This document shows, in pieces, positions 1 through 8,788 of a DNA stretch of 64,000 bases. Origin of the DNA: JAHEEL01 sp963836085. Its GTDB lineage: Bacteria > Actinomycetota > Acidimicrobiia > Spongiisociales > UBA5794. A model generated the notes under the pieces. That model did no database searches, was not told the origin of the DNA, and saw nothing but the letters and a program-made list of their open reading frames with translations. Position 1 is the first letter of the stretch. Every line of letters starts with the position of its first letter. A program made the position numbers and the translations under genes. Where the stretch lies: NCBI GenBank assembly GCA_963836085.1, contig CAWIHT010000001.1, positions 46,157 to 110,156 of the forward strand, given 5' to 3'.

Positions 1-77
1 GACGCCGATGGCACGACGGTGTGGCCGCGCTCAGCGAAGAAGTCGAGATAGGTCCTGCGAATCTGGTTGGAATCCAT
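1..77 (-). CDS. alaS: alanyl-tRNA synthetase, N-terminal end (partial)
   Basis: Only the first 25 codons lie in the window; the gene runs off the left edge. The start is the ATG at 77-75. The residues MDSNQIRRTYLDFF followed by ERGHTVVPSAS are the typical N-terminus of bacterial AlaRS, which charges tRNA-Ala in the cytoplasm. It follows a small membrane-protein gene by 12 bases and rarA further upstream, the same order as in mycobacteria, and is probably co-transcribed with them. The identification rests on this short but distinctive N-terminal motif and on gene order. Confidence 0.85.
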   Translation of the reverse strand, partial: MDSNQIRRTYLDFFAERGHTVVPSA

Positions 78-89
78 GAAGGGTGGAGG

Positions 90-314
90 TTAGTCCGACC
101 CGGAATCCACTCCCTCGGTCTCGCCCGGCATGCCGTCACGCTGCATCCGGCGGCCCGTGGCGTTCATCATGCCGGCGAGCGTCGTCACCCCGGCGCGGGC
201 GATAGCTTCAGTGGTGAGACGCTCGCGTGCGCGCTTCACCTTCGCACCGAGGTAGGCGCCGATGCCGATCGTCGCTGCCGACCCGAACAGGAACCATTTC
301 AGCCGTGTGAACAT
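90..314 (-). CDS. small single-pass membrane protein
   Basis: 74 residues. A short hydrophobic segment near the N-terminus (about residues 6-24, FLFGSAATIGIGAYLGAKV) is followed by a basic, then polar tail (KRARER, RRMQRDG), so it is probably a one-pass membrane protein with a cytoplasmic basic tail. It lies between rarA (57 bases upstream) and alaS (12 bases downstream). Small proteins of this kind are often found in this position in actinobacteria. No enzymatic motif is visible and the function is unknown. Confidence 0.7.
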   Translation of the reverse strand: MFTRLKWFLFGSAATIGIGAYLGAKVKRARERLTTEAIARAGVTTLAGMMNATGRRMQRDGMPGETEGVDSGSD

Positions 315-371
315 CAGCGCCGAGGCTAGTGCGGTTGCCGAATCGACTCCGATTCGTGTGCAGGCTGCCGA

Positions 372-1703
372 CTACCGCTGACGGCCGAGGATGCGGTCGA
401 TACGGCCGAGGCGCTCGCCGATCTCGGCCTCCTCGCCATGATCACCCGGTTGATAGAGCGTGGCGCTGCGTGCCTCATCCGGGAGATACTGCTGCGGGAC
501 AACACCCAAGGGATCGTTGTGGGGATAGGCGTAGCCGACCCCGAGTCCCATTGCTTGCTCTCCCGATGTTGCTCCGGAGCGAAGATGCATCGGAACGTCG
601 GCCCCTGGGGTGCGCTCCACGGCAGCCCGAGATGCCGCGATGGCGCTCGACAGGGAGTTCGATTTCGGGGCAGTCGCCAGGTAGACGGTTGCATGGGTGA
701 GGGCGTAGGAACCTTCAGGGATGCCGATCACCTCGACGGCGCGGAACGCATCGACCGCGATGCCGAGCCCCTGTGAGTCGGCAAGTCCGATGTCCTCGGA
801 TGCGAGGATGACGAGACGTCTCGCGATGAACTTCGGGTCTTCGCCGGCCTCGATCATCGTATGCAGCCAGTAGAGCGCCGCGTCGACGTCCGATCCCCGA
901 ACGCTCTTGATGAAGGCCGAGATGACGTCGTAGTGCCGGTCGCCGCCCTTGTCGTAGCGGATGACCCGACGCTGGAGAGCCTCGGCGATCTCTTCGAGGC
1001 CAACCGATTCTTTGCCGCGGCCCTCGGCGATCGTCACGGCGAGTTCGAACCCGTTCAGGGCAAGGCGGGCGTCACCCCCGACGCGGTGCGCCAGATCGTC
1101 GAGCGCTTCGTCGTCGATGGCGGCGCCCGGGAGGCCCCGCACCGGATCGTCCATCGCCCGCTGGATCAGATCTACGACTTCATCGGGAGCGAGTTCCTCG
1201 GTGCGGAAGACGCTCGACCGGCTGATGAGTGGCGAGTTCACCTCGAAGAATGGGTTCTCCGTGGTGGCCCCAACCAGAATGATGATTCCGTCTTCCACCC
1301 CGGGGAGGAGGGCGTCTTGCTGGGCCTTTGTGAATCGATGGATCTCGTCGAGGAAGAGCACCGTTCGTCCATCGCCGTTCTCGATGCGGCGCGTCGCCAT
1401 CGCGAGCACTTCCCGAACGTCCTTGACACCGGCGGACGTGGCGGAGAGCTGCTCGAAGCGGGCACTGCTGTTGACGGCCACGAGACGAGCGAGGGTGGTC
1501 TTGCCGGACCCGGGCGGACCCCAGAGGATCATGGATACCGGCCGACCGGCCTCCACCATCGTGCGAAACGCCGCCCCCTGGGAGAGGAGGCCTTGCTGCC
1601 CGACAACCTCGTCAAGACTTGCCGGACGCATTCGTGCCGCGAGGGGGGCGTTCGCTCGTCGACGCTCGGCTCGTTGGTCCGAGAAGAGGTCGGGTTCAGT
1701 CAC
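372..1703 (-). CDS. rarA: replication-associated recombination protein A (RarA/MgsA AAA+ ATPase)
   Basis: About 443 residues. It is an AAA+ ATPase of the RarA/MgsA/WRNIP1 family, which acts at stalled replication forks. Walker A GPPGSGKT is at about residues 62-69, Walker B (VLFLDEIH) at about 115-122, and a sensor-1 region reads GATTENPFFEVN. The C-terminal part carries the family's tetramerisation domain (WLHTMIEAGEDPKFIARRL, SEDIGLAD). I chose the GTG at 1703 rather than an ATG further upstream, because GTG gives the tight overlap GTGACTGA with the aspS stop codon and the longer form would run 90 bases into aspS. Translational coupling to aspS is likely. Confidence 0.93.
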   Translation of the reverse strand: MTEPDLFSDQRAERRRANAPLAARMRPASLDEVVGQQGLLSQGAAFRTMVEAGRPVSMILWGPPGSGKTTLARLVAVNSSARFEQLSATSAGVKDVREVLAMATRRIENGDGRTVLFLDEIHRFTKAQQDALLPGVEDGIIILVGATTENPFFEVNSPLISRSSVFRTEELAPDEVVDLIQRAMDDPVRGLPGAAIDDEALDDLAHRVGGDARLALNGFELAVTIAEGRGKESVGLEEIAEALQRRVIRYDKGGDRHYDVISAFIKSVRGSDVDAALYWLHTMIEAGEDPKFIARRLVILASEDIGLADSQGLGIAVDAFRAVEVIGIPEGSYALTHATVYLATAPKSNSLSSAIAASRAAVERTPGADVPMHLRSGATSGEQAMGLGVGYAYPHNDPLGVVPQQYLPDEARSATLYQPGDHGEEAEIGERLGRIDRILGRQR

Positions 1704-3486
1704 CGGCCGCCTCGGTGGCGGCCCACTCTGCACGCACGTCTCCCCGGACCTCGATGCCGAGTTCTCCGAGTTGGCCATCGTCGACACGGCTCGGCGAGCC
1801 GGTCAGCGGGTCGGCGCCGCTCTGTGTCTTCGGGAACGGGATGACCTCACGGATGTTCGGTAGGTTCTGGAGAATGGCGACGAGTCGGTCGATCCCAATC
1901 GCAAAGCCGGCGTGCGGCGGTGTCCCGTAGCGCAAGGCCTCCAGGAACCAGCCGAACCGCTGTTCGGCCTCCTCATCCGAGATGCCGAGCACCTCGAACA
2001 CCTGGGCTTGGACGGCTGGATCGTGGATTCTGACGCTGCCAGATCCGAGTTCCGATCCGTTCAGGACGAGGTCGTACGCCTTCGAGATGGCGTGCCCCGG
2101 GTTCTCGCGCATCTCCTTGACGTCGACCGGCGCCGTGAAGGGGTGGTGGAGGGCGACAAAGTCACCGTCGTCGTTGCGCTCGAACACCGGGAAGTCCACG
2201 ACGAACAGGTACGCCAGTTCGTCGTGACCCTGTGGCTGTCCGTAGTCCAGGCGAATCTGACCGAGGACGTCGAGGACGGTCCTGGTCTCGTCTGCCACGA
2301 GCATGAGGACGTCGCCGGTCTCTCCAGCCAGGGCGTCCTTGATCCCGGAGAGTTCGTCGGCCGAGAGGAACTTTGCGACCGGCGAGCGGACGCTTCCGTC
2401 TTCCTCGACGACCATCCAGACGAGTCCCTTTGCGCCGAGTTCCTGTGCCCGGGCGGAGATCGCATCCAAGCCGGACCGGGAGAGCTCGAGGGCACCGCCG
2501 TTGATCCCTCGGATCGAACCGCCGGACGCGAGCACGCCGGAGAATGCCTTGAACTCAGTCGAGGCAAAGAGGCCGCTGAGGTCGTTGATCTCCATGCCGA
2601 AACGGATATCGGGCTTGTCGGTGCCGTATCGCTCCATCGCCTCGTGCCAGGTCAGGCGCGGGAACGGGCGATCGATATCGGCGCCACGAAGTGTCTTCGT
2701 GACCGTGGTCGAGACGGCTTCAAGCGTCTGGAGAACGTCCTCCTGGCCCCAGAACGATCCCTCGAAGTCGAGTTGCGTGAACTCGAGTTGTCGATCCGCT
2801 CTCATGTCTTCGTCGCGGTAGCACCGGGCGACCTGGTAGTACCGCTCGACGCCAGAGATCATCAGCAACTGCTTGAACAGCTGCGGGGACTGCGGGAGCG
2901 CGTAGAAGTTGCCCTTCCGAAGCCTCGACGGGACGAGCATGTCCCTGGCGCCTTCCGGCGTCGACGCGATCAGGGTCGGTGTCTCGATCTCCATGAATCC
3001 GAGCTCATCCATGACATCACGCATGGCTCGGATCGTCTTCGAGCGCGCACGCAGGTTCTCCGCCATCGACGGTCGTCTGAGATCCAAGTATCGGTACTGC
3101 AGTCGTTTGGCCTCGTCGACATCGCTGCGGTCGTCAATCTGGAATGGCAGCGGCTCGGACGGACTCAAGACCGTCATCGTGGAGGCGACGACTTCGATCT
3201 CGCCGGTTGGGAGATCGGGATTCGCCATGTCATCCGGCCGCAGCCGGACCGTGCCGTTGATCGCGATGCAGAACTCGGAACGCAGACCCTGGAGATCCTG
3301 AGCGGCAGCTGGTTCGTCGTCGGGATTCAGCACCACCTGCACGACGCCGCTGTGATCCCGGAGATCGACGAAGATCACGCCGCCGTGGTCGCGGCGTCGT
3401 CCTACCCATCCTGCGAGCAGGACCGTGTCTCCCGCGTCTGTGGCCGTCAGCGTCCCTGCGGCCCGGTTCTTCAGCGTGTCAGCCAT
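1696..3486 (-). CDS. aspS: aspartyl-tRNA synthetase
   Basis: 596 residues, the normal size for the bacterial type of AspRS. An N-terminal OB-fold anticodon-binding domain (LAGWVGRRRDHGGVIFVDLR) is followed by the class II catalytic core. Motif 2 is RCYRDEDMRADRQLEFTQLD and motif 3 is GFAIGIDRLVAI, with a GAD insertion domain between them. The start at the ATG of MADTLKN (3486) overlaps the end of hisS by 16 bases; a longer frame exists upstream but lies inside hisS. The order hisS-aspS-rarA is that of mycobacteria. Whether the enzyme also misacylates tRNA-Asn cannot be judged from this sequence alone. Confidence 0.96.
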   Translation of the reverse strand: MADTLKNRAAGTLTATDAGDTVLLAGWVGRRRDHGGVIFVDLRDHSGVVQVVLNPDDEPAAAQDLQGLRSEFCIAINGTVRLRPDDMANPDLPTGEIEVVASTMTVLSPSEPLPFQIDDRSDVDEAKRLQYRYLDLRRPSMAENLRARSKTIRAMRDVMDELGFMEIETPTLIASTPEGARDMLVPSRLRKGNFYALPQSPQLFKQLLMISGVERYYQVARCYRDEDMRADRQLEFTQLDFEGSFWGQEDVLQTLEAVSTTVTKTLRGADIDRPFPRLTWHEAMERYGTDKPDIRFGMEINDLSGLFASTEFKAFSGVLASGGSIRGINGGALELSRSGLDAISARAQELGAKGLVWMVVEEDGSVRSPVAKFLSADELSGIKDALAGETGDVLMLVADETRTVLDVLGQIRLDYGQPQGHDELAYLFVVDFPVFERNDDGDFVALHHPFTAPVDVKEMRENPGHAISKAYDLVLNGSELGSGSVRIHDPAVQAQVFEVLGISDEEAEQRFGWFLEALRYGTPPHAGFAIGIDRLVAILQNLPNIREVIPFPKTQSGADPLTGSPSRVDDGQLGELGIEVRGDVRAEWAATEAAGD

Positions 3487-4700
3487 GTCTCGATCTCCTC
3501 TACAGCGATTGGCTGTTGGTCGCCCGTTGCCAGGTCTCGTGCCATGACGCGGCCGTTGTCCCATTCCTCACCGATCACGAACGCGTGCGCTGCGTTCGCC
3601 CGATCGGCTGCCTTGAACTGTGCCTTGACCGACCGGCCGCCGGCGACCGAATCGGCTCTGAAACCATTGGTACGCAGTGTTCGGACGAGTGCTCTGGCCT
3701 CCACGTCGCGTTCCGCGTCTGCGATGATCACGAACGCATCGAGGGCCGGTTCGGCCGCCGACTGATCCTTGGCCAGCAGGATCCGGTCGAGGCCCATTGC
3801 CAGACCCACGGACGGGGTCGGCCTGCCGCCGAGCATCTCGAACAGCGAGTCGTAGCGTCCACCTCCGCCAACAGAACTCTGCGCAGCCTCGAAGCTCAGC
3901 GGCACGTACTCCCACACCGTGCGGTTGTAGTAGTCGAGGCCGCGGACCAGGGTCGGGTTGATCTTGTACGGGATACCCGCGGCGTCGAGACCGGAGCGGA
4001 CGGCTGCGAAGTGTTCCGCCGCTTCGCCGGAGAGGTGATCGACAGGTGTCGGGGCGTCGACAACCGCGGCCGCATCGGCCTTGGAGTCCAGGACCCGGAG
4101 CGGATTCTGGTGCATGCGCCGGACCGCGTCCTCAGAGAGATCGCCCTTGCGAGCCTCGAGGAACGCGACGAGTTCGGCGCGATAGTCGGACCGATCGGTT
4201 CCGTCACCGATGCTGTTGAGTTGTACCTCGACGTCCCTGACGCTGAGTTCTTCGAGGTATCGATAGCCGAACTCGATCACCTCGACGTCTGCGCCAGGCG
4301 ATGCCTCGCCCAGGTATTCGATGCCCGCCTGGGAGAACTGTCGTCGGCGGCCCTTCTGCGGCCGTTCGTAGCGGAACATGGGACCCCAGTAGAAGCCCTT
4401 GAACGTCCCGACGACGCCACCGGCCTGAATGAGCGCCCGAACGACGGATGCGGTCGCCTCCGGCCGCAGCGTGAGCGAGCGGCCGCCCTTGTCCTCAAAG
4501 GTGTACATCTGCTTCTCGACGACCTCGGTGTCCTCACCGATGCCTCGGGAGAACAGGTCGGTCGACTCGAACAGCGGGGTGAGGACCAGGCCATACCCAA
4601 AGCGCTCGGCGAGATCGAGGAAGGCGCGCTCGGCCATCAGCCACTCGGCCGATTCGGGCGGCAGGATGTCGTCGGTGCCTTTCGGCGCGCGGTACGTCAT
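3471..4700 (-). CDS. hisS: histidyl-tRNA synthetase
   Basis: 409 residues. It is a class II aminoacyl-tRNA synthetase; the N-terminus RAPKGTDDILP is diagnostic. Motif 2 reads FRYERPQKGRRRQFSQ, the histidine-specific loop reads RGLDYYNRTVWEY, and motif 3 includes SVGLAMGLDRI. The C-terminal anticodon-binding domain covers about residues 320-409. The 3' end overlaps aspS by 16 bases, so the two synthetases are coupled. The 5' flank carries two copies of the palindrome GAACCCAGGGTTC, listed separately. Confidence 0.96.
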   Translation of the reverse strand: MTYRAPKGTDDILPPESAEWLMAERAFLDLAERFGYGLVLTPLFESTDLFSRGIGEDTEVVEKQMYTFEDKGGRSLTLRPEATASVVRALIQAGGVVGTFKGFYWGPMFRYERPQKGRRRQFSQAGIEYLGEASPGADVEVIEFGYRYLEELSVRDVEVQLNSIGDGTDRSDYRAELVAFLEARKGDLSEDAVRRMHQNPLRVLDSKADAAAVVDAPTPVDHLSGEAAEHFAAVRSGLDAAGIPYKINPTLVRGLDYYNRTVWEYVPLSFEAAQSSVGGGGRYDSLFEMLGGRPTPSVGLAMGLDRILLAKDQSAAEPALDAFVIIADAERDVEARALVRTLRTNGFRADSVAGGRSVKAQFKAADRANAAHAFVIGEEWDNGRVMARDLATGDQQPIAVEEIETWLTR

Positions 4701-4742
4701 GACCCTCCGGTCACCAGAAGAACGGCAAGGGTAGCGGCGCCA

Positions 4743-4794
4743 CGAACCCAGGGTTCTCCACCGCGCATATGACGCCGCGAACCCAGGGTTCTCC
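4743..4794. repeat. two direct repeats, each holding the palindrome GAACCCAGGGTTC, upstream of hisS
   Basis: The 17-base sequence CGAACCCAGGGTTCTCC occurs at 4743-4759 and again at 4778-4794, a 35-base period. Each copy contains the perfect inverted repeat GAACCC-A-GGGTTC. The sequence after each copy is also related (GCATATGACGCCG and GTATGTGACGCCG). The block lies 43 bases upstream of the hisS start and downstream of the hydrolase gene. It could be a double operator for a dimeric regulator or a dispersed intergenic repeat. It does not resemble a T-box leader. Confidence 0.6.
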
Positions 4795-4829
4795 GCATCG
4801 TATGTGACGCCGACAGCCCGCGGAATGCA

Positions 4830-5483
4830 CTAGAGGTATTCGAGGATGAAGGGGTTCACGACGCGCTCCCGGCCGATCGTGGTCTCCGGGCCGTGACCGG
4901 GGAGGACCCGCGTGTCGTCGGGGAGGGTCATCACCTGCGTCCGCATCGAATCCATCAGGGTTCCGAAGTCTCCTCCCGGAAGGTCAGTCCGCCCGACAGC
5001 GCCGGCGAACAACTGATCACCGGTGAAGATCAGGCCCTCGTCCTCGACAACGAACGCACAGTGCCCGAGCGTGTGGCCCGGGGTGTGCCGCACCTCGAAC
5101 TCGAATCCCGCAAGACGCAGTTTCTGACCGTGAGCGAGGTCGACGTAGTGGTCCGGTGCGGCGAACTCCTCGATACCCGGCGGGACGAATCCGAAGAGCG
5201 AGCGCACCTGCGTCGCTGGATCAGACACCAGGTAGTCATCGTCCGGGTGCAGGTATGCGCTCACGCCGGTGCGCTCGGTGACGCCCGCCGCTCCCCCGGC
5301 ATGGTCGACGTGACCGTGCGTGACGAGCAATGCAACCGGGGCAAGAGCGTTCGCCGCAAGCAACCGGACGATGGCATCAACGTCGGGCGGCGCGTCGACG
5401 ATCACAGCCGGCCCGCCGGGCTCAGGAGCGATCACATAGCAATTGGTTGCTGCTGCCCACAGCTCAGCCGACGTCAGGATCAT
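4830..5483 (-). CDS. metallo-beta-lactamase fold hydrolase (glyoxalase II-like)
   Basis: 217 residues. The metal-binding motif THGHVDHAGG (about residues 55-64) is the family's HxHxDH signature. Further ligands are visible in HTPGHTLGHCAF, FTGDQLFAGAVG and LPGHGPET. Glyoxalase II-like members cleave thioesters such as S-lactoyl conjugates; the true substrate is not known, and in a mycothiol-producing organism it may be a mycothiol thioester (inference). It overlaps the rel stop codon by four bases and precedes hisS, matching the rel-glyoxalase II-hisS order of mycobacteria. Confidence 0.88.
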   Translation of the reverse strand: MILTSAELWAAATNCYVIAPEPGGPAVIVDAPPDVDAIVRLLAANALAPVALLVTHGHVDHAGGAAGVTERTGVSAYLHPDDDYLVSDPATQVRSLFGFVPPGIEEFAAPDHYVDLAHGQKLRLAGFEFEVRHTPGHTLGHCAFVVEDEGLIFTGDQLFAGAVGRTDLPGGDFGTLMDSMRTQVMTLPDDTRVLPGHGPETTIGRERVVNPFILEYL

Positions 5484-7678
5484 TGGCCACCTCCAGGCAC
5501 CAGCCGGTACGACTCGTACACCCCTTCAACGGTGCGCATGTCAGAAAGCACCCGTTCGAGTTGGGCAGGATCCGACAGTTCGACTTCGTAGCGCAGGAAC
5601 GCCACTCGGTCGCGTCCCGCGATCGACGATGAGGTGTGGATGTTGGCGCCGTGGTCGGACAGCACCGAGGTCACGTCCCGCAAGAGGCGGGGCCGGTCGA
5701 GAGCCTCGACCTGAATCCAGACCAGGAACGACTCGGATTGGTTCGGCGCCCACGCAACCTCGATGAGTCGCTCGGGCTGCTCCTCGAGCGCTCCGATGTT
5801 CGCACAGTCCGTCCGATGGATCGAGACTCCGCGCCCGATCGTCACGAATCCCATGATCGGGTCGCCCGGCACCGGTCCGCAGCACTTCGCCAGGTTGACG
5901 AGCACATCGTCGAGCCCCTCCACGATGACTCCGCTGATCGGCCGCGTGCGACGCTTCGCGGGATCCACCAGCAGACCGAGCATCTCCTCGGTGTTGTCGT
6001 CGGAATCCGGAGTAGCACGGCGCTCCAGGCGGTCGACGACCGTCTTCGCGCTGACTCGCCCGTCGCCGACTGCGCCGTACACGTGCTCGAGATCGTTGAA
6101 GCCCAACTCCTCGGCAACGGCCAGCAACTCGTCATCGTGGCCACCGAGCGCCATCGAGTGCCGCCGCAGTTCCTTGACCATCTCCTCGCGACCGTGTGCG
6201 AGCGCCGTCTCTCGGCGTTCTTTCGCGAACCACTGACGGATCTTGGCGGCGGCGCGAGCCGACGTCACGAATTCGAGCCAGTCTCGACTCGGATGGGCGT
6301 CCTCAGATTTCGAGGTCAACACCTCGACGATGTCACCCGATTCGAGTTCGGTCGTGAGGGGCACGAGGCGGCCGTTGACTTTTGCCCCGACACATCGGTG
6401 GCCGACCTGTGTATGGATGCGGTAGGCGAAGTCGACCGGTGTCGCTCCGCGGGACAGAGTGATGACCGCACCCTTCGGAGTGAGCGCGAACACCTCGTCC
6501 TGGTACAGATCGAGCTTGAGTGCCTCGAAGAACTCCCCGGCGTCGGAGGTGGCGTTCTGCAGGAACGTGATGTCCGCTACGAAGGGCTCGGCCGATCCGT
6601 CGTCGCCCTCCTTGTAGCGCCAGTGCGCTGCGATGCCCGCTTCCGCACGCTCGTGCATCTCGAGCGTCCGGATCTGGACCTCGAGACCCTTCCCGTCCGA
6701 CCCGACAACCGTCGTGTGAAGCGACTGGTAGAGGTTGAACTTCGGCATAGCGATGTAGTCCTTGAACCGCCCCTGGATTGGCGCCCACATCGAGTGCACC
6801 AACCCCAACGCCGCGTAGCAATCGCGCAGCTCGGGCACGATGATTCGGATCCCAATCAGGTCGTGGATCTCCTCGAACTCGAGCCCAGAGTCGACCATTT
6901 TGCGGTAGATCGAATAGACAAGCTTCGGACGCCCGGTGATCGTCGCCTCGATACCCGCGGCGTCCAGAGCCGCCCTCACCTCAGCCATCATCCGTTCGAG
7001 ATGCTTCTCGCGCTCGGGGGCACGCTGGCGGATCTGGTCCTCGAGGCGTTCTCGGCGCGCCGGATAGAGCGCCGCAAAGCTGCGTTCTTCGAGTTCGTGT
7101 TTGAGCTCCTGCACCCCGAGGCGGTGTGCGAGCGGCGCGTAGACGTCGAGGGTCTCGGATGCGACGCGGCGCCTCTTCTCCTCAGGCAGCGGATCGATCG
7201 TCCGCATATTGTGGGTTCGGTCGGCCAATTTGATCAAGAGAACTCGGATGTCCCTCGCCATGGCGACCGCCATCTTCCGGATGGTGGCTGCCTGCTGCTC
7301 TTCCCGGCTCGAGAACTTGATCCGGTCAAGCTTGGTGACGCCGTCGACCAGAAGGGCCACCTCCTCCCCGAAGTCCCGCTCGATATCGTCAAGGGTGATC
7401 TCGGTGTCCTCCACAACGTCGTGGAGCAGCGCCGCCACGATCGTCGCCGTGTCGAGTCCGAACGTCGCAAGGATCTGGGCAACGGCGAGCGGGTGCACGA
7501 TGTAGGGATCGCCGGTGCGACGCGTCTGGCCTTCGTGCGCGTGAGCAGCAACGTCGTAGGCCCGGCGAATCAGGTCGACGTCGGTCCCCGGATGATGCTC
7601 CACGGCCACATCGATGAGATCGTCGAGCATCGCCTCGGGCGACTGCGATCGTTGTTCGGTTGCTACGGCTTCTGCCAT
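5480..7678 (-). CDS. rel: bifunctional (p)ppGpp synthetase/hydrolase (RelA/SpoT family)
   Basis: 732 residues, full length for a Rel protein. Domains in order: an HD hydrolase domain with HDVVEDTEITLDDI and RTHNMRT; a synthetase domain with YSIYRKM, EIHDLIGIRI and YQSLHTTVVG; a TGS domain (EVFALTPKGAVITL); and a C-terminal ACT domain (about residues 655-732). Intact HD residues argue that it both makes and degrades the stringent-response alarmone. The start is the ATG at 7678, ten bases after the secF stop. As in mycobacteria it follows secF, but the apt gene usually found between them there is absent. Confidence 0.95.
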   Translation of the reverse strand: MAEAVATEQRSQSPEAMLDDLIDVAVEHHPGTDVDLIRRAYDVAAHAHEGQTRRTGDPYIVHPLAVAQILATFGLDTATIVAALLHDVVEDTEITLDDIERDFGEEVALLVDGVTKLDRIKFSSREEQQAATIRKMAVAMARDIRVLLIKLADRTHNMRTIDPLPEEKRRRVASETLDVYAPLAHRLGVQELKHELEERSFAALYPARRERLEDQIRQRAPEREKHLERMMAEVRAALDAAGIEATITGRPKLVYSIYRKMVDSGLEFEEIHDLIGIRIIVPELRDCYAALGLVHSMWAPIQGRFKDYIAMPKFNLYQSLHTTVVGSDGKGLEVQIRTLEMHERAEAGIAAHWRYKEGDDGSAEPFVADITFLQNATSDAGEFFEALKLDLYQDEVFALTPKGAVITLSRGATPVDFAYRIHTQVGHRCVGAKVNGRLVPLTTELESGDIVEVLTSKSEDAHPSRDWLEFVTSARAAAKIRQWFAKERRETALAHGREEMVKELRRHSMALGGHDDELLAVAEELGFNDLEHVYGAVGDGRVSAKTVVDRLERRATPDSDDNTEEMLGLLVDPAKRRTRPISGVIVEGLDDVLVNLAKCCGPVPGDPIMGFVTIGRGVSIHRTDCANIGALEEQPERLIEVAWAPNQSESFLVWIQVEALDRPRLLRDVTSVLSDHGANIHTSSSIAGRDRVAFLRYEVELSDPAQLERVLSDMRTVEGVYESYRLVPGGGQ

Positions 7679-7687
7679 CCACCGAGT

Positions 7688-8788
7688 CTACCGACGCTTC
7701 TTCCGCTTCCGAGGTGCCCGCGCGGTGGCGCTCGTGGACGTGGCCGGAGCCGCGGGAGCGACCGATGCTGCCGGTGACACATCGGACGCCTCGACCGGGG
7801 CATCGACCCTTGCATCCGCCAGCACTGTTGCTGCGGAACCGCCCTTGCGCTTTCGCGTCGCACGCTTCCTGGCGGTCTGCCACTCCGGCTCCCGCTCCTT
7901 CCAGAGGGCGAGCAGCGGCGCAGCGACGAGGATCGATGAATACGTTCCGAGGGCGATGCCGATGAAGAGGGCGAGGGCGAACTCACGCAGCGTCTCCGCC
8001 CCAAAGGCGAACGACCCGACGAACAACAGCGTTCCGACCGGGATCAGCGAGGTCAGCGATGTGTTGACCGACCGCATCAACACCTGGTTCATCGACGTGT
8101 TCACGATCTCGGTGTACGTGTAGCGATCGTGCATCAAGTCGACGTTCTCGGTCACCTTGTCGAACACCACGACGGTGTCGTACAGGGAGTATCCGAGGAT
8201 GGTGAGCAATGCGATCACGGTCGCCGGCGTCACGGTGAAACCGAATGCGGCGAACAGCCCAGACGTGATGATCAGATCGTGGAAGAGCGCGGCCAGAGCC
8301 GCAATCGCCATCTTCCACTCGAAGCGCCACGTGATGAAGAGTGCGACGAGGAATAGGAACACGAGGAGCGCCTCAATGGCCGCCCGGGTCACTTCGGCTC
8401 CGAATGTGGGGCCGACGGCGTCGATCGTCACTTCATTGACGGCGACTCCTGCAACCTCCGCCGCGACGACGACGAGTTCATCCTGGGCCGCGGCATCGAG
8501 CGCCTCAGTCTGGATGAGGATGAAGCCCTCGCCGGTGAGCTGGACCCGCGCACCGCTCTCGCCCACTCGGGCGAGGGCGTCACGCACCTCGGTGATGTCG
8601 GCGCCCGACTGGTTCTCGACCGTGACGACCACGCCACCGGTGAAGTCGATGCTCAGATTCAGTGGACGGACGACCAGCAGCAACAACGAGATCACGACCA
8701 GCCCCAGCGACACCCACAGCGTCTTCTTGGAGGTCCCGACGAAGTCGAAGTGGGTCTCTCCGCGGTAGATCTTGGTGAAGACACTCAT
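7688..8788 (-). CDS. secF: protein translocase subunit SecF
   Basis: 366 residues. A first membrane segment is followed by the family motif NLSIDFTGGVVVTV, a periplasmic loop and five further membrane segments typical of SecF (for example TILGYSLYDTVVVFDKVTENV). SecD and SecF use the proton motive force to complete protein export through SecYEG. The C-terminal 60 residues are a basic and Ala-rich extension (ARKRATRKRKGG, APRKRKKRR), probably cytoplasmic. The start overlaps secD by four bases. Confidence 0.94.
   Translation of the reverse strand: MSVFTKIYRGETHFDFVGTSKKTLWVSLGLVVISLLLLVVRPLNLSIDFTGGVVVTVENQSGADITEVRDALARVGESGARVQLTGEGFILIQTEALDAAAQDELVVVAAEVAGVAVNEVTIDAVGPTFGAEVTRAAIEALLVFLFLVALFITWRFEWKMAIAALAALFHDLIITSGLFAAFGFTVTPATVIALLTILGYSLYDTVVVFDKVTENVDLMHDRYTYTEIVNTSMNQVLMRSVNTSLTSLIPVGTLLFVGSFAFGAETLREFALALFIGIALGTYSSILVAAPLLALWKEREPEWQTARKRATRKRKGGSAATVLADARVDAPVEASDVSPAASVAPAAPATSTSATARAPRKRKKRR

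Noticed and set aside
1912..3765. 617-codon plus-strand open frame opposite aspS and hisS
   Set aside because: It is the antisense shadow of GC-rich conserved genes; its translation is low in hydrophobic structure and matches no family.
4743..4794. Two repeats as the remains of a CRISPR array
   Set aside because: Only two copies, a spacer of 18 bases, related flanking sequence and no cas genes.
5636..7777. 713-codon plus-strand open frame opposite rel
   Set aside because: Shadow of the complete Rel coding sequence, whose domains are all intact on the minus strand.
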